Positions 1 to 8,762 are shown, counted from the first letter of the stretch. The stretch is 19,710 nt of DNA from Acholeplasmatales bacterium (GCA_017388605.1 JAFPIE010000212.1:1-19710); one strand, 5' to 3'. Numbers and translations are program-made. The notes: generated by a model from the sequence alone, not told the origin.

Positions 1-1485
1 AAGATATTAGAGATTGAGGTATTAACTAGTATAGAGGATACAACCGATTTTGCTGTTGACTATATAAAGGGGGAAAGCCCATATGTAGAGGTATCTCAAG
101 TCAATTTAAATGATTATTTTAAGGCTTCAAGCTTTATTCCCCATGACCCTATAAAATCCATTATGACCTATGAGGTTATAAATGGTAATGCAGAGCTAAA
201 TGGCTCTATATTAAATATTTATGATGAGGGGTTGATAAGCCTTCTTATGATACATAAATCCTCAGGAGTATCTAAAGTAGTAGATTTATATGCATATTAT
301 CCACTATCTATTGAGGATGATATTATAGAAAATACTTTAATATTAAATAAGGAATATGTATGTTCTATTCATTCTAATTCTATATATGATTATCATGTAG
401 AGGTATCGAATAAGAATATTTCCTATATTCAAAATGAAAATGAAACCATTCTTCAAGCGAAAATGGTAGGAAATACTACTATATCCTTTTATCCTACCCT
501 AGAGGACAAGATTATATATGATGCTAAAATAGAATATCCTTTATCCATTATTCATAAGGATACAAAGAATATATCTATAGATATTCATATAAAGCCTCAA
601 GGTGGGGATGAGGCAATATATAATAATCCAGATATATTAAATCTATATAAGAGTGATAAAATAACCTATAATATTTTATTAGATAGTGATATTACAAGAA
701 AAAGTATTCAGATTACATCGAGTAACAAGTCTTGTATTAAGGTATCCAATAATAAGCTTTTGATTGTAGGTATTGGAGATACACTATTAAATTTCAAAGA
801 GGAATATAGTAATTTAGATAGAACGATAAAGGTTCATGTATCGAATTTACTTTCCTTAAATGAAGCAAATAATTTAAAAATTACAGGAAACTATACTATA
901 AATGAGGATTCCATTACGATTATTAATGGAGAAGCTATTACGATAAAATATAATTTTACAAAATATTCTACGATTCAATCTACTATTTATTCCTCATCCG
1001 ATTTATCCGTTGCCAAAATTGGAGATGATGGAGTTATAACTCCTATGGGAGTAGGAGAAGCAATCATAACACTAGAGGTAAAGGATTCTTCAGGTACCTT
1101 AGCGAAAAGTGAGGTAAAGCTTATTGTAAGACAAAAGGATTTTGTAGAGAATATATCCGATTTTATATATATTTATGTAAGAAAGGGCTTAGGACATTTT
1201 GGTATATTCTTAATTTTAGCAATCTTTGCATCCTTATCCTGCTTTATGTATTGTAGTAATAAAAAATGGTGGTATGTCGCAATAAAAATAGGTATTATCT
1301 TTGTTTATGGATTCTTATTTTCAGGCTTTACAGAGCTTTTACAAATGATAACTCCAGGAAGATTTGGCCTTATGAGTGATGTTTTGGTTGATTTTTCTGG
1401 ATATTCCTTAGCTGCAGTTTCATTATCTATTGGATTTATTATCCTTTTAATTGTAAAATGGAAGAGAAATCAAAAAGAAGATTAA
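1..1485 (+). CDS. VanZ-like membrane protein with bacterial Ig-like (Big_2) repeats, 5' partial
   Basis: The frame is open from base 1, so the N terminus lies outside the window; 494 residues are visible. The C-terminal ~105 residues (about 390-490) resemble VanZ: a charged RKGLGHF entry, several hydrophobic segments, then a TELLQ...PGR...SDVLVDFSGY stretch typical of the family. The ~380 residues before it are beta-rich and Asn/Ser-rich. At least one segment, about residues 330-385 (SSDLSVAKIGDDGVITPMGVGEA), fits the Big_2 Ig-like pattern, and two or three weaker copies precede it (SSNKSCIKVSNNKLLIVGIGD is one). VanZ proteins usually have a first membrane helix followed by an outside loop, so I infer that the Ig repeats occupy that loop. 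VanZ relatives have been linked to glycopeptide/lipopeptide tolerance, but the function here is unknown. The end of the gene overlaps the region before the next start, suggesting cotranscription. Confidence 0.75.
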   Translation, partial: KILEIEVLTSIEDTTDFAVDYIKGESPYVEVSQVNLNDYFKASSFIPHDPIKSIMTYEVINGNAELNGSILNIYDEGLISLLMIHKSSGVSKVVDLYAYYPLSIEDDIIENTLILNKEYVCSIHSNSIYDYHVEVSNKNISYIQNENETILQAKMVGNTTISFYPTLEDKIIYDAKIEYPLSIIHKDTKNISIDIHIKPQGGDEAIYNNPDILNLYKSDKITYNILLDSDITRKSIQITSSNKSCIKVSNNKLLIVGIGDTLLNFKEEYSNLDRTIKVHVSNLLSLNEANNLKITGNYTINEDSITIINGEAITIKYNFTKYSTIQSTIYSSSDLSVAKIGDDGVITPMGVGEAIITLEVKDSSGTLAKSEVKLIVRQKDFVENISDFIYIYVRKGLGHFGIFLILAIFASLSCFMYCSNKKWWYVAIKIGIIFVYGFLFSGFTELLQMITPGRFGLMSDVLVDFSGYSLAAVSLSIGFIILLIVKWKRNQKED

Positions 1486-1502
1486 TATTGGGAGATGGTT
1501 TT

Positions 1503-3338
1503 ATGCTGTTTGATATAAAAATGAATAAGAAATTTCCTTTTCTTCATATATCAAAGGAAAGCTTATTTGGGATTTTATTTGAATTCATTATTATAGGTAT
1601 TTTAGGCTTTATTTTAGAAACTGTATTAGAATATATTACAGCGAAAAGCTTTGTAGACCGTGGATTCTTATGTGGTCCATTTATTCCTATTTATGGATTC
1701 TTTATTGTGGGTATATGCTTAATTAATCGATTTCCGGAAAGGAATTTAAAGAATTATTTATTTTCCTTTGCTTTAGTATTCGTATTATCCTATATCTTTG
1801 AAGAGGTAATTGGTTCAGGCTGTGAGGCTATATTTAAAACAAAGCTTTGGCAATATTCAAGATGGCTTCCCTTTAATAGTAATACAAGATATACAAATTT
1901 AATCGTATCGATTCTATGGGGTATATTTGGAGCATTATATTATATGTATGTCATTCCTTTTATATTCCATTTATCTAAAAAAATAAGTGTAAGAATTAAA
2001 AGATGTATAAGTATTGAATTCTTAACAATATTTTCTATCGATATTATTTATACCCTAGTAAGAATTAGTATAAATGGTGGATATAAGAAGATATGGAATG
2101 ATTATCCAAGAAGTACAGAATTAACCTTATTTATTATTGGTATATTTGCTTATTTAGTTGCAGTAATTCTTTTAATGGAATTTGTATCAAAGGCAATATA
2201 TAAGCTAAATAAGAAGTTAGATTGGGTATTGTTCCTAATATCTACATTTGTTATATTATTCCCCTTCTTTAGTGCCTATGATTACATGGAAAGAAGTGGT
2301 ATAAAGCTTCTTGAGGTATTTTCTACTATTGGCTTTTTAGATGCAGCATTCCTAATTTATTTCCTATTAGCCTTTATTGGGACCTTTATCCTTTTATCAA
2401 TATATAAACTTATTATTTATCTCATTGAAAATAAAAGGACTATATCAGATAAATTTAAATTTTATAAGAAAAATAAATTTATGTCCTATTTTACCTTAGG
2501 TAATATTGGATTATCTATCCTTATCATTCTTATTGGTATCATTTCCTTAAAGAATCCAGTGGAAGCCAATATCTCGATTGGAAGCGGAGAAAAGCATTTA
2601 AAGATTGTTGCCGTATCGGATATTCACTATGGTACAACCGGTGGAATTGTTGATTTATCGGATTTAGTTAAAGATTTAAATAAGGAAGAAGCCGATGTCA
2701 TTTTCTTTTTAGGTGATACCATCGATAAATATGCATCAGAATCCTCATCAAGAGGCAAGGATTATTTAGATTATAATGTCTTTGCGGGTTATATGAAGGA
2801 AATCAAATCCACCTATGGTATATATGATATTTCTGGTAATCATGAATTTGAAACGAATTCCTTATTTGAGGTAAATGATTTCTTCCATGAGGTAGAAAAT
2901 CTAGCACCTAATTTCCATTATTTAGATGATGATGCAAAAGTTATTGCAGATGCATTTCGTTTAGTTGGAAGAAGAGATTATTACTATGGTGGTAAATCTA
3001 GAACAAGAGAGTCTATAGAAGCTATTTTAAAAAGAAAGAATTTATATGATTCTGCTTTAGATTTGATTGTATTAGATCATCAGCCACAGGATTATAAGGA
3101 TAGCTTAAAGGAGAATGCTATATTACAGCTATCTGGTCATACGCATGATGGTCAAATCTTCCCAGGAAATATTATTATTGGCTTATATCATAAAATCAGA
3201 TATGGCTGTATAAGCTATGGCTTATATCAGGAGGGAAGCTTTAATTTCTTCGTCACAAGAGGCTATGGCGCTTGGGGATTCCCACTTAGAACCACTGGTG
3301 CAAGTGAGGTATTAGTTATAAATTATAACTACCAATAA
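1503..3338 (+). CDS. Membrane protein fusing a CmpB-like permease domain to a YkuE-type metallophosphoesterase
   Basis: The 611-residue protein has two parts. Residues ~15-330 are polytopic membrane. The first segment carries the signature of the putative ABC-transporter type IV (CmpB) family: GFILETVLEY, then DRGFLCGPFIPIYG. Residues ~370-610 are a calcineurin-like metallophosphoesterase with the metal-site motifs in order: DIHYG (D373, H375), GDT (D405), GNHE (N446, H447), DHQP and GHTHDGQ (H546, H548). I chose ATG 1503 because GGGAG lies 8 bases upstream. An in-frame ATG at 1458 sits inside the preceding gene and has no clear ribosome site. The catalytic domain probably faces the cytoplasm or the outer membrane surface; the sequence does not settle which. 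Relatives of the enzyme part act on phosphodiesters or lipid-linked phosphates. The substrate here is unknown. Coupling to the VanZ-like gene suggests an envelope role. Confidence 0.8.
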   Translation: MLFDIKMNKKFPFLHISKESLFGILFEFIIIGILGFILETVLEYITAKSFVDRGFLCGPFIPIYGFFIVGICLINRFPERNLKNYLFSFALVFVLSYIFEEVIGSGCEAIFKTKLWQYSRWLPFNSNTRYTNLIVSILWGIFGALYYMYVIPFIFHLSKKISVRIKRCISIEFLTIFSIDIIYTLVRISINGGYKKIWNDYPRSTELTLFIIGIFAYLVAVILLMEFVSKAIYKLNKKLDWVLFLISTFVILFPFFSAYDYMERSGIKLLEVFSTIGFLDAAFLIYFLLAFIGTFILLSIYKLIIYLIENKRTISDKFKFYKKNKFMSYFTLGNIGLSILIILIGIISLKNPVEANISIGSGEKHLKIVAVSDIHYGTTGGIVDLSDLVKDLNKEEADVIFFLGDTIDKYASESSSRGKDYLDYNVFAGYMKEIKSTYGIYDISGNHEFETNSLFEVNDFFHEVENLAPNFHYLDDDAKVIADAFRLVGRRDYYYGGKSRTRESIEAILKRKNLYDSALDLIVLDHQPQDYKDSLKENAILQLSGHTHDGQIFPGNIIIGLYHKIRYGCISYGLYQEGSFNFFVTRGYGAWGFPLRTTGASEVLVINYNYQ

Positions 3339-3357
3339 ATCCACTTTTAAAAAAATC

Positions 3358-3386
3358 TTGCAAGGGAATATGTTTTTTTATATAAT
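3358..3386 (+). promoter_or_regulatory. Sigma-A promoter of yebC
   Basis: TTGCAA (3358-3363) and a perfect TATAAT (3381-3386) are separated by exactly 17 bases. The predicted start near 3393 leaves a leader of about 38 bases before the yebC ATG. Confidence 0.75.
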
Positions 3387-3430
3387 ATTAAAGTAATTGA
3401 AATTTAAAAATCGAAAGGTTGTGTAAAATT

Positions 3431-4168
3431 ATGGGTAGAGCTCATGAAGTTCGTGCTGCATCTATGGCTAAGACAGCAGCTATGAAATCCGCAAAATATG
3501 CAAGATGGAATAAGGAAATCTTTGCAGCAGCTAAGGCAGGTGTTCCTGATCCTGAAATGAACCAGGGTTTAAAGAACGTTATTGCTAGAGCTAAGAAGGA
3601 CCAGTGTCCTGCAGACGTTATCAAGCGTGCAATTGAAAAGGCTAAGGGTGTAACATCCGGCGCTACTAAGGAAAAGGTTTATGAAGGCTATGGTCCAGGA
3701 CAGGTAGCTGTTATTGTTGAATTCCTAACAGATAATGATAACCGTACATATACAGAGGCTCGTACAGCATTCAATAAGACTGGTGGTACTATTGGTACAT
3801 CTGTATCCTATATGTTTGCTCGTAAGGCAGTATTCTCTTATGAGGGCTTATCTGAGGATGAGACTATGGAAGCTTTAATGGAAGCTGGCTTAGATTTTGA
3901 GGATTTATCTACTGATGAGGATGGCTATGTAAATATTACAGCTGCACCTAATGATTTTGAAGGCATCAAGAATGCTCTTTTAGCTGTAAAAGAGGATTTA
4001 GACTTCGATCAGTGCGAGGTAACTATGGTTCCATCTAGCTATGTAGATTTAGATGAAGATCATTTAGAGAAGTTCAAGAGATTCTTATCAATGCTTGAAG
4101 AGTATGATGATTTTGAAGCAGTATATCATAACGCAAATCTTCCTGCAGATGATTTAGAAGAAGAATAA
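3431..4168 (+). CDS. yebC: YebC/PmpR/TACO1-family translation or transcription factor (MGRAHEV subtype)
   Basis: The 245-residue product starts MGRAHEVRAASMAKTAAMKS, the hallmark of the YeeN-like branch of the YebC/TACO1 family. It continues with AKAGVPDPEMNQGLKNVIARAKKDQCPADVIKRAIEKAKG, the YebC N-terminal region, and GYGPGQVAVIVEFLTDNDNRT, the conserved core. The tail is acidic (ADDLEEE). I chose ATG 3431 over the in-frame TTG at 3419 because family members begin at MGRAHE; AAAGG lies 12 bases upstream, a slightly long spacing. Family members are cytoplasmic; some act as transcriptional regulators, others on ribosomes to help translate difficult, for example proline-rich, stretches. Which role applies cannot be told from the sequence. 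It has its own promoter and is followed by a strong terminator, so it is probably monocistronic. Confidence 0.92.
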   Translation: MGRAHEVRAASMAKTAAMKSAKYARWNKEIFAAAKAGVPDPEMNQGLKNVIARAKKDQCPADVIKRAIEKAKGVTSGATKEKVYEGYGPGQVAVIVEFLTDNDNRTYTEARTAFNKTGGTIGTSVSYMFARKAVFSYEGLSEDETMEALMEAGLDFEDLSTDEDGYVNITAAPNDFEGIKNALLAVKEDLDFDQCEVTMVPSSYVDLDEDHLEKFKRFLSMLEEYDDFEAVYHNANLPADDLEEE

Positions 4169-4178
4169 AAAATGAAAT

Positions 4179-4204
4179 AGGAAGCCTTAAAGGCTTCCTT
4201 TTTA
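4179..4204 (+). terminator. Rho-independent terminator of yebC
   Basis: AGGAAGCC (4179-4186) pairs perfectly with GGCTTCCT (4192-4199) over a 5-base loop and is followed by a T run (4199-4203). It lies 10 bases after the yebC stop. Confidence 0.9.
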
Positions 4205-4217
4205 CATTATTAAATAG

Positions 4218-4223
4218 TATAAT
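4218..4223 (+). promoter_or_regulatory. Probable -10 element of pyrR
   Basis: A perfect TATAAT lies here. The -35 position (TTCCTT, 4195-4200, 17-base spacer) is poor and overlaps the upstream terminator. Initiation would fall near 4230, so the pyrR transcript would begin just before the hairpin at 4233-4262. Confidence 0.5.
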
Positions 4224-4232
4224 AATAAGCAA

Positions 4233-4262
4233 ATATTAAAGATATCCAGAGAGGTACAATAT
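4233..4262 (+). promoter_or_regulatory. Candidate PyrR-binding RNA hairpin over the pyrR ribosome site
   Basis: The core ATCCAGAGAGGT (4244-4255) matches the PyrR-binding loop consensus ARUCCNGNGAGGYU at every inner position. The two outer positions differ but still pair (T-A in place of A-U). The predicted fold is a lower stem of 4233-4237 with 4258-4262, an asymmetric internal loop (AAAGA opposite C4257), an upper stem of 4243-4246 with 4253-4256 and a hexaloop CAGAGA. The Shine-Dalgarno (AGAGAGG, 4248-4254) lies in the loop and upper stem, and the start codon's AT closes the lower stem. Binding of PyrR-UMP would therefore be expected to block translation of pyrR. The consensus is established; autorepression here is inferred. 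Confidence 0.7.
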
Positions 4263-4755
4263 GAAAACAATAATAGAAAACGAACAGTTTTTGAGAACGT
4301 TAAAGCGTATGACGCATGAAATCATAGAAAGAAATGAAGATCTTTCCTCTCTAATTCTGGTCGGAATAGAGAAGAAAGGGACTCCAATAGCAAAGGAAAT
4401 ACAGTCCCTTATTTTTTTATTTGAGGGAGTTAGCGTACCTGTTGAATCTATAGATATTTCCTCTCATAGAGATGATGAGAAGAAAAGTGATGTTAAAAAC
4501 ATTTTAACAGAAAACATTAATGGCAAAGTCATTGTCTTAGTAGACGATGTTTTATTTACAGGAAGAAGTGCAAGAGCTGCGATGGATGCAATTATTGACA
4601 TGGGACGCCCTGCCAAGATTGAGCTTGCAGTTTTTGTAGATAGAGGTCATAGGGAATTACCAATTCGAGCGGATTTTATTGGTAAGAATATTCCAACCTC
4701 TAGGGAGGAGAAGGTTTTAGTTGATTTTGAGTGTAAAACCGTAACCTTAAAATAA
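4261..4755 (+). CDS. pyrR: PyrR, pyrimidine operon RNA-binding regulator / uracil phosphoribosyltransferase
   Basis: The 164-residue protein is clearly PyrR: LILVGIEKKGTPIAKEI near the N terminus, the PRPP loop VIVLVDDVLFTGRSARAA at about 91-108, and the diagnostic block VDRGHRELPIRADFIGKNIPTS. PyrR binds pyr mRNA when UMP/UTP is high and promotes attenuation or translational repression; many members also convert uracil and PRPP to UMP. It is somewhat shorter at the C terminus than the Bacillus protein (about 180 residues). The Shine-Dalgarno AGAGAGG is 6 bases before ATG 4261. Unlike the usual arrangement, no pyrimidine biosynthesis genes follow; the neighbours are yebC and fhs. Its only visible target is the hairpin over its own start, so it probably controls itself and acts on pyr genes elsewhere. 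Confidence 0.95.
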   Translation: MKTIIENEQFLRTLKRMTHEIIERNEDLSSLILVGIEKKGTPIAKEIQSLIFLFEGVSVPVESIDISSHRDDEKKSDVKNILTENINGKVIVLVDDVLFTGRSARAAMDAIIDMGRPAKIELAVFVDRGHRELPIRADFIGKNIPTSREEKVLVDFECKTVTLK

Positions 4756-4758
4756 AAC

Positions 4759-4784
4759 GTTTTCTAAGAAAACCAAATATTTTT
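4759..4784 (+). terminator. Weak terminator-like hairpin after pyrR
   Basis: GTTTTC (4759-4764) pairs with GAAAAC (4768-4773) over a 3-base loop, followed after a gap by TATTTTT. The stem is A/T-rich and the T run is displaced, so termination may be partial. Confidence 0.35.
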
Positions 4785-4807
4785 GAGTTTTAAAAAACTA
4801 ACTAATG

Positions 4808-4816
4808 TGGTATCAT
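4808..4816 (+). promoter_or_regulatory. Extended -10 promoter of the fhs operon
   Basis: TG-G-TATCAT is an extended -10 (TGnTATnAT); the -35 region 17 bases upstream (TTTTAA, 4788-4793) is weak, as expected for extended -10 promoters. Initiation near 4823 gives a ~58-base leader. The leader contains a small ATTTGT/ACAAAT hairpin (4825-4841) and a CTTTGT/ACAAAG pairing (4844-4868) that would partly cover the fhs ribosome site. Confidence 0.5.
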
Positions 4817-4880
4817 ATGTGTATATTTGTGAAAAACAAATGACTTTGTACTACAAACAAAAACAAAGGAGCGAAATTGT

Positions 4881-6536
4881 ATGTTTACAGATTTAGAAAT
4901 TGCACAGGCTGCAAAAATGGCGCCTGTAACTGAAATTGCTAAGGAGTTAGGAATTGATGATGATTCCTTAGAGCTTTATGGCAAATATAAGGCAAAGGTT
5001 GCCTTAGATTCTTTTGGTAACAAGCATGGTAAATTAATCTTAGTTACCGCAATTAACCCAACTCCAGCAGGAGAAGGTAAATCAACAACTACTATTGGTT
5101 TAGGTGATGCACTTCACCGTCTTGGCAAGAAGACTGTCATTGCACTTCGTGAGCCATCTTTTGGCCCAGTTTTAGGTGTAAAGGGTGGAGCTGCAGGTGG
5201 AGGATATGCACAGGTAGTGCCAATGGAGGATATCAACCTACATTTTACTGGCGACTTCCATGCGATTGAAGCTGCAAACAACTGTGTTGCTGCAGTTATC
5301 GATAATCATATGTTCCATGGCAATGAGCTTGATATTGATCCTACAAGAATTACATGGCATAGAGTTATTGATATGAATGACCGTGCATTAAGAAACTGTG
5401 TGGTTGGTCTTGGCGGACATACCAATGGTGTTCCAAGAGAGGATCATTTCGATATCGTTGTTGCATCTGAAATTATGGCTATCCTATGCTTAGCAAAGGA
5501 TATGGATGATTTAAGAGCAAGACTAGATAGAACTGTAGTAGCATACAATAGAGATAGAATGCCAGTAACCATTAAGGATTTAAAGATTACTGGTGCATTA
5601 ATGATGATTTTAAAGGATGCTTTAAAGCCAAATCTAGTACAAACACTAGAGCATACACCAACATTTATTCATGGTGGACCATTCGCAAATATTGCCCATG
5701 GATGTAATTCCGTAATAGCAACAAAGAAGGCCCTATCCTATGGCGATTATGTTGTAACTGAGGCAGGCTTCGGTGCTGACTTAGGTGCTGAGAAGTTCTT
5801 AAATATTAAATGTCGTCAGGCAAATTTAAAGCCAAATGCTGTAGTTATTGTTGCAACTATTCGTGCTTTAAAAATGCATGGTGGAGTTAAGAAGGAAGAT
5901 TTAGGCCAAGAAAATGTAGAAGCATTAAAGCTTGGATTTGGTAATTTAGAGAAGCATATTGAAAACATTAAGAAATTTGGATTACCTTATGTCGTTGCAA
6001 TTAACCGCTTCACATCTGATACAGAGGCTGAGCTAAAGGCTTTAGAGGATTGGAGTATAGAGAATGGTCATCCAGTAAGTCTATCTGAGGTATGGGCTAA
6101 GGGTGGCGAAGGTGCTATCGATTTAGCTAAGAAGGTTATTGACCAAATTGAAAATGGTAAGAATGAATTTAGATTCATTTATGATGAAAAGGATCCAATT
6201 AAGGATAAGATTGTTAAGATTTGTAAGGAAATCTATGGTGCATCTAATGTTGAATTCACACAGGATGCAAAGAACCAAATCGCAAGACTTACAAAGCTTG
6301 GCTTTGAAAATCAATTAGTTTGTATGGCAAAAACACAATATTCATTAACAGATAATCCTAAATTATTAGGTAGACCAGAGGACTTCACAGTTACGATTCG
6401 TGGAGTTACACCATCCATTGGTGCTGGCTTTATCGTCGCATTAAGTGGAGATATTATGAGAATGCCAGGCTTACCAAAGGAGCCTGCTGCGGAGAGAATG
6501 GATATTGTTGATGATAAGATTGTAGGATTATTCTAA
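4881..6536 (+). CDS. fhs: Formate--tetrahydrofolate ligase
   Basis: The enzyme makes 10-formyl-THF from formate, THF and ATP in the cytosol, feeding purine synthesis and other one-carbon reactions. The 551-residue length matches the family (about 555). The nucleotide loop [11 protein letters not shown] spans residues 62-72 (K67). Other family blocks are [58 protein letters not shown] and [20 protein letters not shown], and the C terminus ends [30 protein letters not shown] lies 9 bases before ATG 4881. It is the first gene of a compact operon; the next start is 22 bases past its stop. Pairing with purE fits supply of formyl groups for purine rings. No THF or ZTP riboswitch is evident in the leader. 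Confidence 0.98.
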   Translation: MFTDLEIAQAAKMAPVTEIAKELGIDDDSLELYGKYKAKVALDSFGNKHGKLILVTAINPTPAGEGKSTTTIGLGDALHRLGKKTVIALREPSFGPVLGVKGGAAGGGYAQVVPMEDINLHFTGDFHAIEAANNCVAAVIDNHMFHGNELDIDPTRITWHRVIDMNDRALRNCVVGLGGHTNGVPREDHFDIVVASEIMAILCLAKDMDDLRARLDRTVVAYNRDRMPVTIKDLKITGALMMILKDALKPNLVQTLEHTPTFIHGGPFANIAHGCNSVIATKKALSYGDYVVTEAGFGADLGAEKFLNIKCRQANLKPNAVVIVATIRALKMHGGVKKEDLGQENVEALKLGFGNLEKHIENIKKFGLPYVVAINRFTSDTEAELKALEDWSIENGHPVSLSEVWAKGGEGAIDLAKKVIDQIENGKNEFRFIYDEKDPIKDKIVKICKEIYGASNVEFTQDAKNQIARLTKLGFENQLVCMAKTQYSLTDNPKLLGRPEDFTVTIRGVTPSIGAGFIVALSGDIMRMPGLPKEPAAERMDIVDDKIVGLF

Positions 6537-6558
6537 GCAGTATAGGAGGAGATTATTT

Positions 6559-8283
6559 ATGGAATATGTTACAGGAAAAAGACAGGTGATTATGAATTTC
6601 TCAGAGAAATTCTGTAAGACCGAAGCTGAGGTGTTATCTAGTGCCTGCTTTAAAGAGGTATGGGGCAAGTATGTAGATCATCTATATAAAACAGAAAACC
6701 AAGCTTTCTTACCTGTTTTAAACATCTTTACAAAGCGTGATGTAAAGGAAAAGACAATTCGTCTATTTAAGTTTTTACTAGAATTTGATGTAGAAGAGGT
6801 TCAATCCTTTGACCCATTCTACAACCAATCCTTATCTCGTAAGGATGTATGGTACGATTTAGTACAAAACTTTTATGATTATTGGAGAAAGCTAGAAAGA
6901 TATGCAGTAGTATTCACTCGTGCAACTATGGATGGTATTGAAACTGCATCCTTCATTGAAGCACAAACTGAATTCAACGATGTAGTACTTAAGACATATC
7001 GTACTATTTGTGAAAAGCTTTATGGTCATCGCTTCCCAATTTACCGTCAGCTTCCTGCAGGTACAAATGCAGCTATCTTAATTTCTAAGAATCATTGGAT
7101 GGCTAAAGATTCTGAATATGCATTCTTAAGAGATTGTGAAGCAATTGAGGAGATTATTATTCGTCCACCATTCATTTCTTATTCCGATAAGAATAAGAGA
7201 ACAGGTACTTACCCTGAGGCCAAGGAAAACCCAATCAACTGGATTAAGGATAACTTTAAGGCACAGGAGTATTATTGCTATGCTGCAAAGGTAGGTAGCG
7301 CACTTGCTTATGTATATTTCCATAGAGATTATCTTGCTCATGGTATTACATTATGTAATTTATTTGAATTTGTACCAGTATCTGAGGTTGCAGGCAAGAA
7401 GCCTGAATTAATCTATGTATTTGGTGCAGATTATGAGGATGAATCTTATTTCTATTATGATAAGAAAAATGATATTTATGTAGGTGTAGCACCTCATAAT
7501 TCATCTATCGATTATTTCGGATATATGAAGAAGATGCTATTAACCTTATATAATACTAAGATGATTGAAGAGGGTGGATTACCACTTCATGGTGCATGTG
7601 TACATATTACTATGAAGAGTGGTAAGACAAAGAATATCATCATCATTGGTGATTCTGGTGCTGGTAAGAGTGAATCTCTAGAGGCATTATCTGAAATGGC
7701 TGGAGATGATATTTCCTCTCAGCTTACAATCTTCGATGATATGGGTACATTTAAGTTTGATGAAAAAGGTAATATCAAGGCTTATGGTACTGAAATTGGT
7801 GCATTCGTAAGATTAGATGATATGACTGGTGGATATGCTTACCGTGAAATGGATAGAGCAATCTTCATGAATCCTGATAAGACAAACTCTCGTTTAGTTA
7901 TCCCTGTTGCAACATATCCTCAAATTATGGAAGGCTATAGTGTTGATATGGTATTATATGCAAACAACTATGATCCTGAATGCGAGGATGCAGTTGAATT
8001 CTATAAGACTGCTGAGGAAGCAAAGAAGATCTTCATTCGTGGTGCAAGAAGAGCTAAGGGTACAACACAAGAGGTTGGTATGACAGAAACATTCTTTGCA
8101 AATCCATTTGGACCAGTTCAAAGAGAAGATAAGACTAGAGTAATTATCGATAAGGTATTCGATAAATTATTTGAGGATGGTACACCAGTTGGTGTATTAC
8201 ATACAAGACTTGCGGTTCCAGGAATGGAGCATGAGGGCCCAGCACTAGCTGCAAAAAGATTATTTGAAATTATTGGAGACTAA
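6559..8283 (+). CDS. PEP carboxykinase-like P-loop protein, divergent
   Basis: The 574-residue protein has a C-terminal half that follows ATP-type PEPCK motif by motif. These are DYFGYMKK (Y319, K324) for the EYAGEMKK metal/substrate site, GLPLHGACV (H344) for LPMHCSAN, P-loop GDSGAGKSE (364-372), kinase-2 [17 protein letters not shown] (D393, D394), NSRLVIP (R445) and [20 protein letters not shown] for the C-terminal adenine region. The P-loop spelling (GDSGxGKSE) is closer to HPr kinase, a member of the same fold superfamily. The N-terminal ~300 residues show no motif I can name. If active as PEPCK it would interconvert oxaloacetate and PEP with ATP; a different phosphotransfer role is possible. 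GGAGGA is 8 bases before the ATG. It sits between fhs and purE, only 2 bases from the purE start, so cotranscription is near certain. Confidence 0.72.
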   Translation: MEYVTGKRQVIMNFSEKFCKTEAEVLSSACFKEVWGKYVDHLYKTENQAFLPVLNIFTKRDVKEKTIRLFKFLLEFDVEEVQSFDPFYNQSLSRKDVWYDLVQNFYDYWRKLERYAVVFTRATMDGIETASFIEAQTEFNDVVLKTYRTICEKLYGHRFPIYRQLPAGTNAAILISKNHWMAKDSEYAFLRDCEAIEEIIIRPPFISYSDKNKRTGTYPEAKENPINWIKDNFKAQEYYCYAAKVGSALAYVYFHRDYLAHGITLCNLFEFVPVSEVAGKKPELIYVFGADYEDESYFYYDKKNDIYVGVAPHNSSIDYFGYMKKMLLTLYNTKMIEEGGLPLHGACVHITMKSGKTKNIIIIGDSGAGKSESLEALSEMAGDDISSQLTIFDDMGTFKFDEKGNIKAYGTEIGAFVRLDDMTGGYAYREMDRAIFMNPDKTNSRLVIPVATYPQIMEGYSVDMVLYANNYDPECEDAVEFYKTAEEAKKIFIRGARRAKGTTQEVGMTETFFANPFGPVQREDKTRVIIDKVFDKLFEDGTPVGVLHTRLAVPGMEHEGPALAAKRLFEIIGD

Positions 8284-8285
8284 TT

Positions 8286-8762
8286 ATGGTATCTGTTGGA
8301 ATTATAATGGGATCAACTTCAGATTATGAGGTAATGAAGGATGCTTGTAGCATGCTTGATGAATTTGGAGTAGAATACGAGAAAAAGGTTGTTTCTGCAC
8401 ATAGAACTCCAGATTTGATGTATGAATATGCAAAAAATGCAGAGGGAAGAGGAATTAAAGTAATTATTGCAGGCGCAGGAGGTGCTGCTCACCTACCTGG
8501 TATGGTAGCTGCAATGACTACACTACCTGTCATTGGTGTTCCAGTGAAGTCTCGTGCATTAAATGGACTTGATTCCTTATTATCTATAGTACAGATGCCT
8601 GGTGGTGTTCCTGTACTTACTGTTGCCATCAATGGCGCAAAGAATGCAGCATTATCTGCAGTAGCTATTTTAGCTACATCTGATGCAAAATTATCTAAAA
8701 AGCTAAAAGAGTATCGCAATAATCAAACAGAATCCGTACTTCATGCAAATTTAGATGAATAA
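8286..8762 (+). CDS. purE: N5-carboxyaminoimidazole ribonucleotide mutase (PurE class I)
   Basis: This 158-residue enzyme converts N5-CAIR to CAIR in de novo purine synthesis. Signature motifs are [13 protein letters not shown] at the N terminus (phosphate binding), [11 protein letters not shown] (catalytic His) and [19 protein letters not shown], with PVIGVPV and [13 protein letters not shown] following. Length is normal for class I PurE, whose reaction usually pairs with PurK; no purK is in the window. The GGAG ribosome site lies in the last codons of the preceding gene and the start is 2 bases past its stop, so translation is probably coupled. It is the last gene of the fhs operon. No clear terminator follows: the perfect palindrome TTTTAAGCTTAAAA (8779-8792) lies just upstream of the next promoter but lacks a GC stem. 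Confidence 0.97.
   Translation: MVSVGIIMGSTSDYEVMKDACSMLDEFGVEYEKKVVSAHRTPDLMYEYAKNAEGRGIKVIIAGAGGAAHLPGMVAAMTTLPVIGVPVKSRALNGLDSLLSIVQMPGGVPVLTVAINGAKNAALSAVAILATSDAKLSKKLKEYRNNQTESVLHANLDE

Noticed and set aside
1458..1502. Upstream start for the metallophosphoesterase fusion
   Set aside because: It adds 15 polar residues coded inside the preceding gene and lacks a ribosome site; ATG 1503 has GGGAG at ideal spacing.
3442..3624. Minus-strand reading frame inside yebC
   Set aside because: It lies wholly opposite a strongly conserved gene and has no ribosome site or recognisable protein; the same applies to the minus-strand frames inside fhs, the PEPCK-like gene, purE and guaB.
4756..4880. 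ZTP (pfl) or THF riboswitch upstream of fhs
   Set aside because: These classes often precede fhs/purE, but the leader is A/T-rich and lacks the conserved G/C-rich cores; only weak hairpins are present.
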